The translations under genes and the position numbers were made by a program. From Actinomadura alba (GTDB lineage: Bacteria > Actinomycetota > Actinomycetes > Streptosporangiales > Streptosporangiaceae), in NCBI RefSeq assembly GCF_014323705.1, contig NZ_JABVEC010000003.1, positions 248,001 through 312,000 on the forward strand: 64,000 nt of DNA, written 5' to 3'. Shown here one piece after another: positions 8,744 through 17,036 of the stretch (within the stretch, counting starts at the first letter, position 1; each line of letters opens with the position of its first letter). A model generated the notes under the pieces. The model worked only from the letters and a program-made list of their open reading frames with translations, did not search any database and was not told the DNA's origin.

Positions 8744-10288
8744 GTGAGTCCCCGCAGCCGCCGCCGTCCTCCGGGGGACGCCAAGCCACCCTCCGACGAG
8801 ATCTACGCGATCTTCGATGACATCCTCAAGCACGCCCGTGAGCTGCTGGCGGTGCGCAGCCCCCTCGACGCCGAGCTCATCGTGAGCGAGATCCTCGGCT
8901 CCTGGTGGGGCCGGCGGTCGGGCGAGGGCGGCGCCGACGCCGACGAGGTGGTCGGCGAGGCCCTGGTCGATCACGCCGGCCGTGCGGGCACGCCCGCGGC
9001 ACTGGCACTGCTGACCGGCATGGCCTATCTCGGCACCAGCAGGCAGGCCGCCATGGCCGAGCGCGCGGCGCTGGGTCTCATGGAGCGCGGCGTGGCCCGG
9101 CCCGGATGGGCCGGCCGCGTGGGCATGGTCGCCGCCGAGGACTGCTACGCCTCCCGGGACGTCTACGGCGACCGGGAGTCGATCGTCTGCACCTTCACCT
9201 ATGGCGGTGCCGAGCGGCACGCCCTCATCGTCTCGGTCGACCACAACTACGGCGGCATGGTGCGGGACGCGTGGGTCTCGTCACAGGTGGGCAAGGTCCT
9301 CGACCACTGCCGCAGCGACGGCCGCGACAACCCGCTGATGCGGTTCGAGGAGCTCGAGCCGGGCCGCGTCCGGGCGCTGCTCGAGACCGCGCTGCGGGCC
9401 ACCGACGGCTGGATCGATCCACCGGTCAACGAGGGCTTCGGCTCGTACAACGCGTTCGTACGCGCCCGGGTGCGGGCGCTGCCGCCGGGCGGGCGGCACC
9501 CCGCGCCGCCCGTCTACGGCCGCGACCGGCGGGCGACCCTGGCGGCCCAGTTCCTGGCCTCGGACGAGGCCGAGGAGCTGTCGGACCGGTCCGCGGCGAG
9601 CCGCTGCGTCGACCGGATCATCGACTACGGGTGCACCTACGACTCCGGCCGTCCGCTGCGGGTCAGCCCGATCAAGTGTGAGCGGTTCCTGCTGGAGTGG
9701 GTACCGAGCAAGGTACTGCTGTGGCCGAACGAGCAAGAGGCGATGCCGCATGTGCTCGCGGCCTGGGTGCGGTGGGCGAGCAAGCGCACCGGCCTGCCCG
9801 AGGAGGGCGTCCGCGCCACCCTCGACGCGGTGTGGGACGCCACCGTCAGGTTCGCCGACGTCTACCGTGATCCGACCGAGGCCGGCCTGGACCGCGACAT
9901 CGTCGAGCGGCTGCTTCCGGACGGCGATCTCGAGGCGCTGCCCCGCCGGGCGTTCGCACTGCCGTTCCTCAACGGACGGCACGGCAACGTCGACCTCACG
10001 TCGCTCAACCCGGTCGACCCCGCCGACCGCCGGCGGTTGCTCGAGTTCGAGCATCCCGGCGCGCCGGAGGAACATCTGGCCGAGCACGAGCGGCTTGCCG
10101 TACGGCTGTGGGCAGGCGATCCACCGCAGTTGTGGCATACCGCGCAGAACCTGCTGGATCTCGGGTACGAGCGACACGAGATCCTGCACCGGCTCATCGA
10201 GGTGATCGACCGACATGGCGACGACGCCGAGGCTCTGCGCGACGCTCTGCGCGCGCTCCGCCACGACCGGCCGCCGTCGGCGGACTGA
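8744..10288 (+). CDS. Conserved actinobacterial protein of unknown function, DUF1841-like C-terminus
   Basis: A 514-residue soluble protein. I do not recognise a catalytic motif. The N-terminal part (about 20-190) is helical and ends in YGGAERHALIVSVDHNYGG; the middle contains FGSYNAFVRARVRAL and SRCVDRIIDYG. The last 80 residues, with LWAGDPPQLWHTAQNLLDLGYERHEILH (read in two pieces), resemble the DUF1841 pattern of a short helical repeat. The GTG at 8744 follows GAGAGGG. The next gene is co-oriented after about 100 bases and also lacks a known function, so they may act together. Codon use is normal for the genome, so it is not a recent import. Confidence 0.7.
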   Translation: MSPRSRRRPPGDAKPPSDEIYAIFDDILKHARELLAVRSPLDAELIVSEILGSWWGRRSGEGGADADEVVGEALVDHAGRAGTPAALALLTGMAYLGTSRQAAMAERAALGLMERGVARPGWAGRVGMVAAEDCYASRDVYGDRESIVCTFTYGGAERHALIVSVDHNYGGMVRDAWVSSQVGKVLDHCRSDGRDNPLMRFEELEPGRVRALLETALRATDGWIDPPVNEGFGSYNAFVRARVRALPPGGRHPAPPVYGRDRRATLAAQFLASDEAEELSDRSAASRCVDRIIDYGCTYDSGRPLRVSPIKCERFLLEWVPSKVLLWPNEQEAMPHVLAAWVRWASKRTGLPEEGVRATLDAVWDATVRFADVYRDPTEAGLDRDIVERLLPDGDLEALPRRAFALPFLNGRHGNVDLTSLNPVDPADRRRLLEFEHPGAPEEHLAEHERLAVRLWAGDPPQLWHTAQNLLDLGYERHEILHRLIEVIDRHGDDAEALRDALRALRHDRPPSAD

Positions 10289-10387
10289 TCGGGCGGTTTG
10301 CGAGAGGGGACCACGGACGGCGATTATCGGCGTTTACGGTGGGGTCGCGGAACCCGAGTGGCTATCGGCGGCCGGTGAGGAGTGATC

Positions 10388-11830
10388 TTGTTGGAGTGGT
10401 CCGAATTCGCCGAACGCCTCGGCCGTGAGCTGGCGGGTCTCGATCGCGACACCATCCTCATCGTGCGGGAACACGACGAGAGCCGCCACTACGTCCAGGC
10501 CATGCGCGAACCGGACCGGCTCTACGCCGAGGCCGTCAGCAACAACTTCCTCGAGGGCCCGCTCCTGTTGACCCCCGCCGACGAGGAGGTGCTCACCGAG
10601 GCCGGGTGGCGGTCGCCCACGGCGGACTGGTCGCCGGCGAACTGGTGGACCGAGCTGCCTCCCCTCGCGACCGCCACCGACTACGCCGGGCTGGCCGACA
10701 TGATGGTCACCGCCCTGCGCGACGTGCAGGGCCTGCGGCGACCGGCCGATCTGGTGTACGAGTCGTTCCACCGGCACGGCACCGGCCTGATCGAGCTGGT
10801 GGACTTCGGCATCCCCCCGGCCGATCCGAGCCGGATCACCGAACACCGCACCGGCGACGGCCAGGACCCTGCCTCAGCGGCCGATGACGGCGCCGTCCGC
10901 GGCCCCGGGCACGCCGCCGATCGTGCCTCCGGCCAGACCGCCGACCGCGCCTCCGGTCCGGCCGCCGGCCCGCGCCGGATCGATGAGGCGATGGCGGCGC
11001 TGTCCGCACCGCCCATGCCCGACCCGCACAAGCCCGCCCCCGGCGACGTCAACAGGGTCAACGGGGCCAACGGGGCCGCGCCGTCCGGGCACGCCGCCCA
11101 CCAGCCCGCCCCGCCACGGCCGGCCCCCCCGAACCCACGTCCATCCCCATCTGCATCCCCATCTGCATCGCCATCGCCATCGCCATCGCCATCGCCATCC
11201 TCATCGCCGGCGCAGGACGCCGCCCTTCTGGAGGCCCGGCTCGCCGAGGCCAAGCAGCGCGGCGACCACCTGGCCTGCTTCGAGCTGCTGCTCACCACCG
11301 ACCATCTGCTGCTCCTGCTCGACGAGACGGCCACGGACCAGAACGGCGGCCGGTTCGCCACCACGACCATCGGCACCGGCACGTACCTCATGGCGTTCAC
11401 CTCGCCCCAGGCGATGGCCGACGCGATGACCAGCGCGACGGCCGACGCGCCAAGCGGCACACCGGGCGACGCGACGGCCGACGCGCAGGGCGACCGGCAC
11501 CGCCCGCACCGCGCGGCCGGGTTCGGTGAACTCGCCGCCGCGTGGCCGCATCCGCACTGGTCCCTGGTGGTCAACGCCGGGCTGCCGAGTGAGATACACC
11601 TCGACGCCGCGACGGTCGCCCGGCTCGACGACATGCGCCGCACGGCCGCGCGGGCGGCCACCGTCGACGCCATCGTGGACGTGCCGCGCGCCACGGCGGC
11701 CAAGATCGCGGATCTGCCGCACGGCTCGCGCCTGTGGCGATATGACGGCCGGTCGCTCACACAGGTGGCCGCCTACGACGCGGCGAGCGGGCACTGGACG
11801 GTCGCCGACGCCGCACCCCGGACCGAGTAG
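10388..11830 (+). CDS. TY-Chap-like / SseB-like two-domain protein with Pro-Ser linker
   Basis: About 480 residues, no signal peptide. The N-terminal 140 residues look like the YbjN/secretion-chaperone fold called TY-Chap ([30 protein letters not shown]). A long disordered linker (about 150-275) ends in an [15 protein letters not shown] run. The C-terminal domain ([23 protein letters not shown], then [23 protein letters not shown]) resembles the SseB N-terminal domain common in actinobacteria. GAGGAG sits five bases before TTG 10388; GTG 10382 is possible but too close to it. Function is unknown; SseB-type proteins are often linked with secretion. Domain names are my reading and need a profile search. 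Confidence 0.7.
   Translation: MLEWSEFAERLGRELAGLDRDTILIVREHDESRHYVQAMREPDRLYAEAVSNNFLEGPLLLTPADEEVLTEAGWRSPTADWSPANWWTELPPLATATDYAGLADMMVTALRDVQGLRRPADLVYESFHRHGTGLIELVDFGIPPADPSRITEHRTGDGQDPASAADDGAVRGPGHAADRASGQTADRASGPAAGPRRIDEAMAALSAPPMPDPHKPAPGDVNRVNGANGAAPSGHAAHQPAPPRPAPPNPRPSPSASPSASPSPSPSPSPSSSPAQDAALLEARLAEAKQRGDHLACFELLLTTDHLLLLLDETATDQNGGRFATTTIGTGTYLMAFTSPQAMADAMTSATADAPSGTPGDATADAQGDRHRPHRAAGFGELAAAWPHPHWSLVVNAGLPSEIHLDAATVARLDDMRRTAARAATVDAIVDVPRATAAKIADLPHGSRLWRYDGRSLTQVAAYDAASGHWTVADAAPRTE
11140..11208 (+). repeat. Hexanucleotide (CCATCG/CCATCC) microsatellite inside a coding linker
   Basis: Several tandem CCATCG units, preceded by two copies of TCCCCATCTGCA, encode the Pro-Ser run of the SseB-like protein. 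Unit length is a multiple of three, so expansion or loss keeps the frame. Confidence 0.85.
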
Positions 11831-11874
11831 GGCTCACCCGCACACAAGCGCCGTGTGTGGGCATAAGACCCACC

Positions 11875-12669
11875 ATGAGGCTCCCTGTCCAGCCGTCCCT
11901 GCTGACCCCGACACAGGCCCGTGCCCAGTTCCGCACCGGTGCCCTGCCGCTCACCACCAGCGGCTGGTGCCGCGGCCATACCCAGGCCAACCTGCTCGCC
12001 GTCCCTCATGACCTGGCCTTCGACGCGTTGCTGTTCGCCTACCGCAATCCGGCCGCGTGCCCGGTGCTCGAGATCACCGATCCGGGCGATCCGCATCCCA
12101 GGAGCCTGGCCGTCGACGCGGACCTGCGCACCGACCTCCCGGCCTACCGCGTGTACGAGAACGGCACGCTGGTGGCGGAAGTACCGGACGCCACCGACTA
12201 CTGGCGTGACGATCTCGTGGCGTTCCTCATCGGCTGCAGTTTCACCTTCGAGGCGGCGCTGACGTCCGCGGGCGTGCCCGTCCGCCATATCGAGCAGGGG
12301 CGCAACGTGCCGATGTACGTCACCACGCGCGAGTGCGTACCGGCCGGGCGGCTCAGCGGCCCGCTCGTGGTGTCGATGCGGCCGGTGCCGCCCGCTCTGA
12401 TCGATACCGCCCGGGAGGTGAGCGAGGCGTTCCCCACCATGCACGGGGCACCGGTCCACGTCGGCGACCCGGCGGAGCTCGGGATCGCCGACCTCGCCCG
12501 GCCGGAGTTCGGCGATCCGGTGGATCTCCACCCCGGGGACGTACCGATGTTCTGGGCGTGCGGCGTCACCCCGCAGGCGGTCGTCATGGCCAGCCGGCCG
12601 GAGTTCGCCCTCACCCACGCCCCCGGCCGCATGTTCATCACCGACCAGGCTCTGGTGCTCCCCGCATGA
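11875..12669 (+). CDS. D-glutamate cyclase family / putative hydro-lyase (DUF1445)
   Basis: A 264-residue protein of the DUF1445/YcsI family. A mammalian member converts D-glutamate to 5-oxo-D-proline; bacterial members are annotated as putative hydro-lyases. Recognisable family segments are [16 protein letters not shown] near the N-terminus, [20 protein letters not shown] in the middle, and [12 protein letters not shown] followed by ITHAPG-like [14 protein letters not shown] at the C-terminus. I prefer ATG 11875 over the track-length start at 11857 because family members begin just before the [10 protein letters not shown] segment. It is followed by a convergent ABC operon. The substrate in bacteria is not established. 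Confidence 0.85.
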   Translation: MRLPVQPSLLTPTQARAQFRTGALPLTTSGWCRGHTQANLLAVPHDLAFDALLFAYRNPAACPVLEITDPGDPHPRSLAVDADLRTDLPAYRVYENGTLVAEVPDATDYWRDDLVAFLIGCSFTFEAALTSAGVPVRHIEQGRNVPMYVTTRECVPAGRLSGPLVVSMRPVPPALIDTAREVSEAFPTMHGAPVHVGDPAELGIADLARPEFGDPVDLHPGDVPMFWACGVTPQAVVMASRPEFALTHAPGRMFITDQALVLPA

Positions 12670-12697
12670 GCCTGCGGCCACCCGAGTCGGAGGCGGA

Positions 12698-14500
12698 TCA
12701 GTCGCTGCGCAGCACCTCGGCGACCGGGCGCCGCGCCGCCGCCCGTACGGGCACCCCGGTGAGCACGGCGACGCCGGCGAGCGTGCCCGCCACGACCGCC
12801 AACAGCCACGGCAGAGGCGGTGAATACCCGCTGCTCCCCTGCCCGCCGGCGATCATCTGGGCGAATCGATAGACCAGCGACCCGGCGGGGATGCCGGCGA
12901 TCCCGGCGGCCAGGGCCGGCAGGAGCTGGGCGGCGGACAGTCCGGAGGCGACCTGACGTGGCGAGGCGCCGAGCGCCCGGGCGAGGGCCGTCGGCCGCAG
13001 CGTGTCGACGGCCGTCGCCCACGCGATGAGGATCGCGTTCACCGCGGCGAGGGCCAGCAGCGCCAGCATCATGGCGACGGTGACCTGCTCCAGCCGCTCG
13101 GTCACGGGATTGCCCGCTCCCTGCACGAAGTCCACGCTCCCGTTGATCCTCGCGTCGTTGACGCCGACGTCGTGCCACATCGCCAGCGCCGCGACCACCA
13201 TGGCCACGGTGATCGTCAGGCTGACCGCCGCGAGCGCAGTCCGACGCGGCCGGCGGGCGGCCAGCCGGACCCCGAGCAGCAGCGGCACCGGCAGCCGGGC
13301 CGACAACGCGGTCAGCCGGGAGCGGTGGCGGGGGGCGCGTGTGGTGCCGGCCAGGGCCCGCAAAGTGCTCGTACGGGCGCCGCGCACGGCCGGGAACACC
13401 GTGGCCACCCCCGCGACGCCCACGGCCGCGAGCACCACCACGACCGCCGTCGCGAGCGTCAGCGACGGCGGGTTGCCGACGCCGAGCAGACCGTCGCCGG
13501 GCCGCGTCAGCGATGGCGCCACCAGCCGGCCGACGCCCAGGCCCACGGCGGCCGCGGCGAGCGCGAGCATCACGTGCTCGGCCAGCAGCACGACCGCCAC
13601 CAGGCGCGGGGTCGCCCCGACCGCCTTGAGCAGCCCGACCCGCCGGGTCTGGTCGGCCATGCGCCCGCCGACGAGCACCGCGACCGACGCCACCGCGAGC
13701 AGCGCGAGCGCCCAGGCCCCGGTGAAGAGGGCGGTGCGCACGAGCGTCAGCTCGGCGGTGCCGCCGGCGCGCACCTCCTGCCACGGCACGACCTGTACGC
13801 CAGGCGTGCTCCCACCGGCGGCGCCGCGGGCCGCGAACGCCGGGGCGGAGCCGGGATCGGCCAGCCGCAGGTACACCACCCGCCTGAAGTTCTCGGCCGC
13901 CGGGGCCAGCCGGGCGGCGTCGGCCTCGCTCGCCCAGATCAGGCCGGGCGCCGAGTTGGGGTAGGGCGCCCGCGCGGTCGTCACCGCGATCCCGCCGACG
14001 CTCAGCCGCCTGCCCGCGATGGTGACCGTGTCGCCCGGCCGTACCTTCAGCGCGTCCGCGAAGGCGCGCTCGACGACGACGGCGCCATCGCGGACCCACG
14101 CGCCGTCGGTCACGCGCGGCCGGTCGACGGCGCTCGGTACCGCGTCACGGCCCTGCACCGTCGTGGCCACGCGCAGATCCCGCACCCGCAGGTCGTCGTA
14201 GTAGCGCATGGTGTACGGACCGGACATCGCGGTCACCCCGGGTGAGCGGGCGAGTCCGGTGAGGGCGGAGGCGGAGGCGGTGATGGAAGCGGGGACGGAG
14301 GTGGAGGTCACGACGGCGTCCGGACCGGCCGTGGCGGCACGGGTGCGCTCCCACGGGCGGTCCGTCACCCCGCGGACGGCCAGCCCCATCGTCAGCGTCG
14401 TGGTGGTCGCGGCCAGCGCGACGAGCAGCAACAGCGCCTCGACCCGGCGGCGGCGCAGATCGCGCGTCGCCAGTCGCAGGATGAGCACGAGCCGGCCCAT
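12698..14500 (-). CDS. ABC transporter permease, FtsX/MacB type
   Basis: A 600-residue permease with the FtsX-like arrangement: helix 1 (LLLLVALAATTTTLTMGLAV), a 220-residue extracytoplasmic region of MacB_PCD type, three helices near 250-370, a second half starting about residue 400 (LAAVSLTITVAMVVAALAMW), and a final group of helices ending in PVRAAARRPVAEVLR, the usual FtsX-family end. The start codon overlaps the stop of the ATPase gene. Together with that ATPase and the PadR regulator this is a three-gene operon, probably exporting a peptide or drug or acting as a mechanotransmitter; the cargo cannot be told. Confidence 0.9.
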   Translation of the reverse strand: MGRLVLILRLATRDLRRRRVEALLLLVALAATTTTLTMGLAVRGVTDRPWERTRAATAGPDAVVTSTSVPASITASASALTGLARSPGVTAMSGPYTMRYYDDLRVRDLRVATTVQGRDAVPSAVDRPRVTDGAWVRDGAVVVERAFADALKVRPGDTVTIAGRRLSVGGIAVTTARAPYPNSAPGLIWASEADAARLAPAAENFRRVVYLRLADPGSAPAFAARGAAGGSTPGVQVVPWQEVRAGGTAELTLVRTALFTGAWALALLAVASVAVLVGGRMADQTRRVGLLKAVGATPRLVAVVLLAEHVMLALAAAAVGLGVGRLVAPSLTRPGDGLLGVGNPPSLTLATAVVVVLAAVGVAGVATVFPAVRGARTSTLRALAGTTRAPRHRSRLTALSARLPVPLLLGVRLAARRPRRTALAAVSLTITVAMVVAALAMWHDVGVNDARINGSVDFVQGAGNPVTERLEQVTVAMMLALLALAAVNAILIAWATAVDTLRPTALARALGASPRQVASGLSAAQLLPALAAGIAGIPAGSLVYRFAQMIAGGQGSSGYSPPLPWLLAVVAGTLAGVAVLTGVPVRAAARRPVAEVLRSD

Positions 14501-15234
14501 CAGCCCCCCAGCCCGGCGAGGGAACCGAGCCGGCGGGCGCCGCCGCCCAGCCGGGTCTCGTCGACGAAGGCCCCGTCGCGCATGGTGATCAGGCGATCCG
14601 ACGTCGCGGCGATCCGGGAGTCGTGGGTGACGATGACCAGCGTGTGCCCGTTGCGGCGCAGCCCATCGAAGAGCCGCAGCACGTCCGTGGTGGCGGTGCT
14701 GTCGAGGTTGCCCGTCGGCTCGTCGGCGAGCACGACGAGGGGCCGGTTGACCAGTGCCCGCGCCACCGCGACCCGCTGCCGCTGACCTCCGGACAGCGCC
14801 GAGGGGAGATGCCTCGACCGATCCGCGAGCCCGACCCGCTCGAGCAGGTCGGCCGCGCGCCGCCGGGCGGCGCGCGGCGAGACCCCGGCCAGCAGCGCCG
14901 GAAGCTCGACGTTCTCGGCGGCGGTGAGCTCGTCGACGAGATGGAAACCCTGGAACACGAAGCCGATCGCGTTGCGGCGCAGCCGGGCGAGCCGGGTCTC
15001 CGACATCGTGTCGAACCGTTCCCCGGCCATGCTCAGCTCACCCCCGGAGGCCCGTTCCAGCCCACCGAGCAGATGCAGCAGGGTCGACTTGCCGCACCCG
15101 CTCGCCCCCACGATCGCCACCGCCTCGCCCGCCGCGACGTCCAGGTCGACGCCGTCGACGGCGCGCACCAGCGCCGCTCCCCTGCCGTACTCCTTGCGGA
15201 GCCCAGCGGCCCGCAACACCGCGTTCGCGGTCAT
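14500..15234 (-). CDS. ABC transporter ATP-binding protein (MacB/LolD-like)
   Basis: A 244-residue ATPase. Walker A is GASGCGKSTLL, the signature motif is LSGGQRQRVAVARAL, Walker B is VVLADEPTGNLDS, and the H-loop is VIVTHDSR. The ADEPTGNLDS form is characteristic of ATPases that pair with FtsX-type permeases, as here. The ATG at 15234 overlaps the stop of padR (ATGA) and the stop overlaps the permease start, so all three genes are translationally coupled and controlled from the padR promoter. Confidence 0.95.
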   Translation of the reverse strand: MTANAVLRAAGLRKEYGRGAALVRAVDGVDLDVAAGEAVAIVGASGCGKSTLLHLLGGLERASGGELSMAGERFDTMSETRLARLRRNAIGFVFQGFHLVDELTAAENVELPALLAGVSPRAARRRAADLLERVGLADRSRHLPSALSGGQRQRVAVARALVNRPLVVLADEPTGNLDSTATTDVLRLFDGLRRNGHTLVIVTHDSRIAATSDRLITMRDGAFVDETRLGGGARRLGSLAGLGG

Positions 15235-15749
15235 GCCCTCTCCTCTCGCTCCCAGTGCCGCGCGCAGGCCTCCAGCCAGCGCAGATCGGCCTGCAACCGC
15301 AGCACGGCGCCTTCGAGCAGCAGCGCGGCGGAAGAGCCGTCCGGCTCCGCCAGCGCGGCGCCCTGCAGGTCGCCGAGCTGACGGAGCAGTTCCCGGCGCT
15401 GCGCGTCGACGATGGCGACCGGATCCGCGAGGCCCGCCGCCGCGACCGCGACCAGCTTGAGATGGAATTTCGCCGATACCGGCTTCGCCCAGCCCACCTC
15501 CGCCAGCCACGCCGTCACGCGGTCCTGACCCGCGGCGGTGAGCTCGTACACCTTGCGGTCGGGACGATCCGTCTGGCCCACCCGCTGGGCCGCCACCAAT
15601 CCGGCCTTCTCGAGGCGGCCCAGCGTGACGTAGACCTGACCGGCGTTGAGCGCGTCACCGAGCGGCCCCAGCGCGTGTTGCAACCGGGCCCGCAGCTCAT
15701 AGCCATGGGAGGGCTCTTTGGCCAGCAACGCCAGCACGACATCCTGCAC
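15231..15749 (-). CDS. PadR family transcriptional regulator
   Basis: A 172-residue repressor. The N-terminal winged helix contains DVVLALLAKEPSHGYELRARL, and VYVTLGRLEKAGLVAA forms the recognition and wing region. The C-terminal half (PadR C-terminal domain) is helical and would dimerise. It is the first gene of an operon with an ABC exporter, the usual arrangement in which PadR represses itself and the exporter until a ligand binds. GTG 15749 has AGAGGTG seven bases upstream. Two direct repeats in front of it are candidate operators. Confidence 0.92.
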   Translation of the reverse strand: MQDVVLALLAKEPSHGYELRARLQHALGPLGDALNAGQVYVTLGRLEKAGLVAAQRVGQTDRPDRKVYELTAAGQDRVTAWLAEVGWAKPVSAKFHLKLVAVAAAGLADPVAIVDAQRRELLRQLGDLQGAALAEPDGSSAALLLEGAVLRLQADLRWLEACARHWEREERA

Positions 15750-15762
15750 GGACCATCACCTC

Positions 15763-15793
15763 TAACGGTTAACCATATAGATAGCGGTTAGCC
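15763..15793 (-). promoter_or_regulatory. Candidate PadR operator: two 12-bp direct repeats
   Basis: On the plus strand TAACGGTTAACC (15763-15774) and TAGCGGTTAGCC (15782-15793) are spaced 19 bases apart, 14 to 45 bases before the padR start. The AT-rich TATCTATAT between them could include the -10 element. Binding by PadR is inferred. Confidence 0.5.
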
Positions 15794-15832
15794 ATCACCC
15801 CGTCAAACCACTCCCGGCCCGGTCGCTCGGAC

Positions 15833-16915
15833 CTACGAGAGGGCGGCCAGCCGCGCGGTCTCGGCGCCGAGCGACCCTTCGGGGACGTCCTCCCAGGCCG
15901 TGACCTCGATCGCGCCGTCCTTGGCGGCCCAGACCCCGGCGACCCGGCCACCGTGGATCACCACCGGCGAGATCCAGCCGGCCTGCCGGCTGACCTTCGC
16001 CCGGTGCTCCGCCGGCAGGACGTACGTCGCACTGGTGCCGGCACCGAGGACGTACTGGTCGAATCCGCCCAGCAGCCGTACCGCCGAGGTCGGCTCGATG
16101 GCGTGCATCTCGGCGAGATGGTCGGTCAGGACGTACATCGGCGTGCCCTCGACCTCCACGACGGTCAGTTCGTCGCCGAGTGCCGCGAACCAGCCGCGCA
16201 GCTCCTTCTTGCGGCTGGTCCCCCGGGTCAGCCACGCGTCGAACATCTCCGCCGAGGCGGGCCCGTGGGCACCCAGGAAGGCGCGGATGACCGTACGGGC
16301 CGCCTCCTCGACCGGCGGCAGGCCGCGCCAGCCGGGAATGTGGTGAACCGGCGCGGTGAAGGTCACCCGGTTTCCGCGCGAGCGTCCGTAACAGAGCACC
16401 CCCCACCAGGCCAGCGGCTTGAGCAGCGTGCCCCAGCCGGAACCCAGCAGCTCGGCCAGGTGACCTGACCCGGTGCTCTCGATGATCTCCGCGCTGAGCT
16501 CCTCGCGGGAGCGGGGGGACCCGTCGCCGAGCACGTCGGCGGCCGCGGCGGCGATCACCTCGAGCTCGGCGGGGGTGACCCCGGAAGCCCGCTGCCAGCT
16601 CGGCTTCTCCCAGTTGCGCATCGTCGCGCACAGGGCCAGGTAAGCGCCCGCCTCATCGACCGGCAGCAGGTGCAGGGTCCCCCGCATCGCCCAGGTCTTC
16701 AGCAGAGAGCGCTCGTCCCAGAGCGCTTTCTCCACCTCACGGTCGCGCGGCGAGGTCTGCCGCACCGCCACGGCCAGCTCGGCCGCCGAGGCGACCTGGG
16801 CCTGCACTCCGGCGAGCCGCCCCACGATCCGCACCGCCGGGGCGTCGCCGATCGGATCGAGGAACTGCCGCCGCATCCGCCAGGCCAGCGCCTGCGACCA
16901 CGTGAGAGATTCCAT
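15833..16915 (-). CDS. AlkZ-like winged-helix DNA glycosylase (HTH_42)
   Basis: A 360-residue protein of the winged-helix DNA-binding family that includes Streptomyces AlkZ, a glycosylase that unhooks bulky or crosslinked bases. The N-terminus ESLTWSQALAWRMRRQFL and the segment RLAGVQAQVASAAELAVAVR are typical; the QAQ in it corresponds to the catalytic Q-x-Q of AlkZ. MRGTLHLLPVDEAGAYLAL follows as another family signature. I chose ATG 16915 since ten upstream codons are not conserved-looking. It lies near rnhB and an EndoIII-like gene, but there is no antibiotic cluster beside it, so it is more likely a general repair paralogue than a self-resistance enzyme. Confidence 0.85.
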   Translation of the reverse strand: MESLTWSQALAWRMRRQFLDPIGDAPAVRIVGRLAGVQAQVASAAELAVAVRQTSPRDREVEKALWDERSLLKTWAMRGTLHLLPVDEAGAYLALCATMRNWEKPSWQRASGVTPAELEVIAAAAADVLGDGSPRSREELSAEIIESTGSGHLAELLGSGWGTLLKPLAWWGVLCYGRSRGNRVTFTAPVHHIPGWRGLPPVEEAARTVIRAFLGAHGPASAEMFDAWLTRGTSRKKELRGWFAALGDELTVVEVEGTPMYVLTDHLAEMHAIEPTSAVRLLGGFDQYVLGAGTSATYVLPAEHRAKVSRQAGWISPVVIHGGRVAGVWAAKDGAIEVTAWEDVPEGSLGAETARLAALS

Positions 16916-17036
16916 GCCGCGAAGCGTACGACCGCGAGCCACAGAAACCGCCAGGAATCCACCGGAGCCCCCGCTGAGCCCGGCACGAGAGGACGCGTTC
17001 GGCGACCGCCTGCGGGGCCGGCGAGCACGCCCTTCG

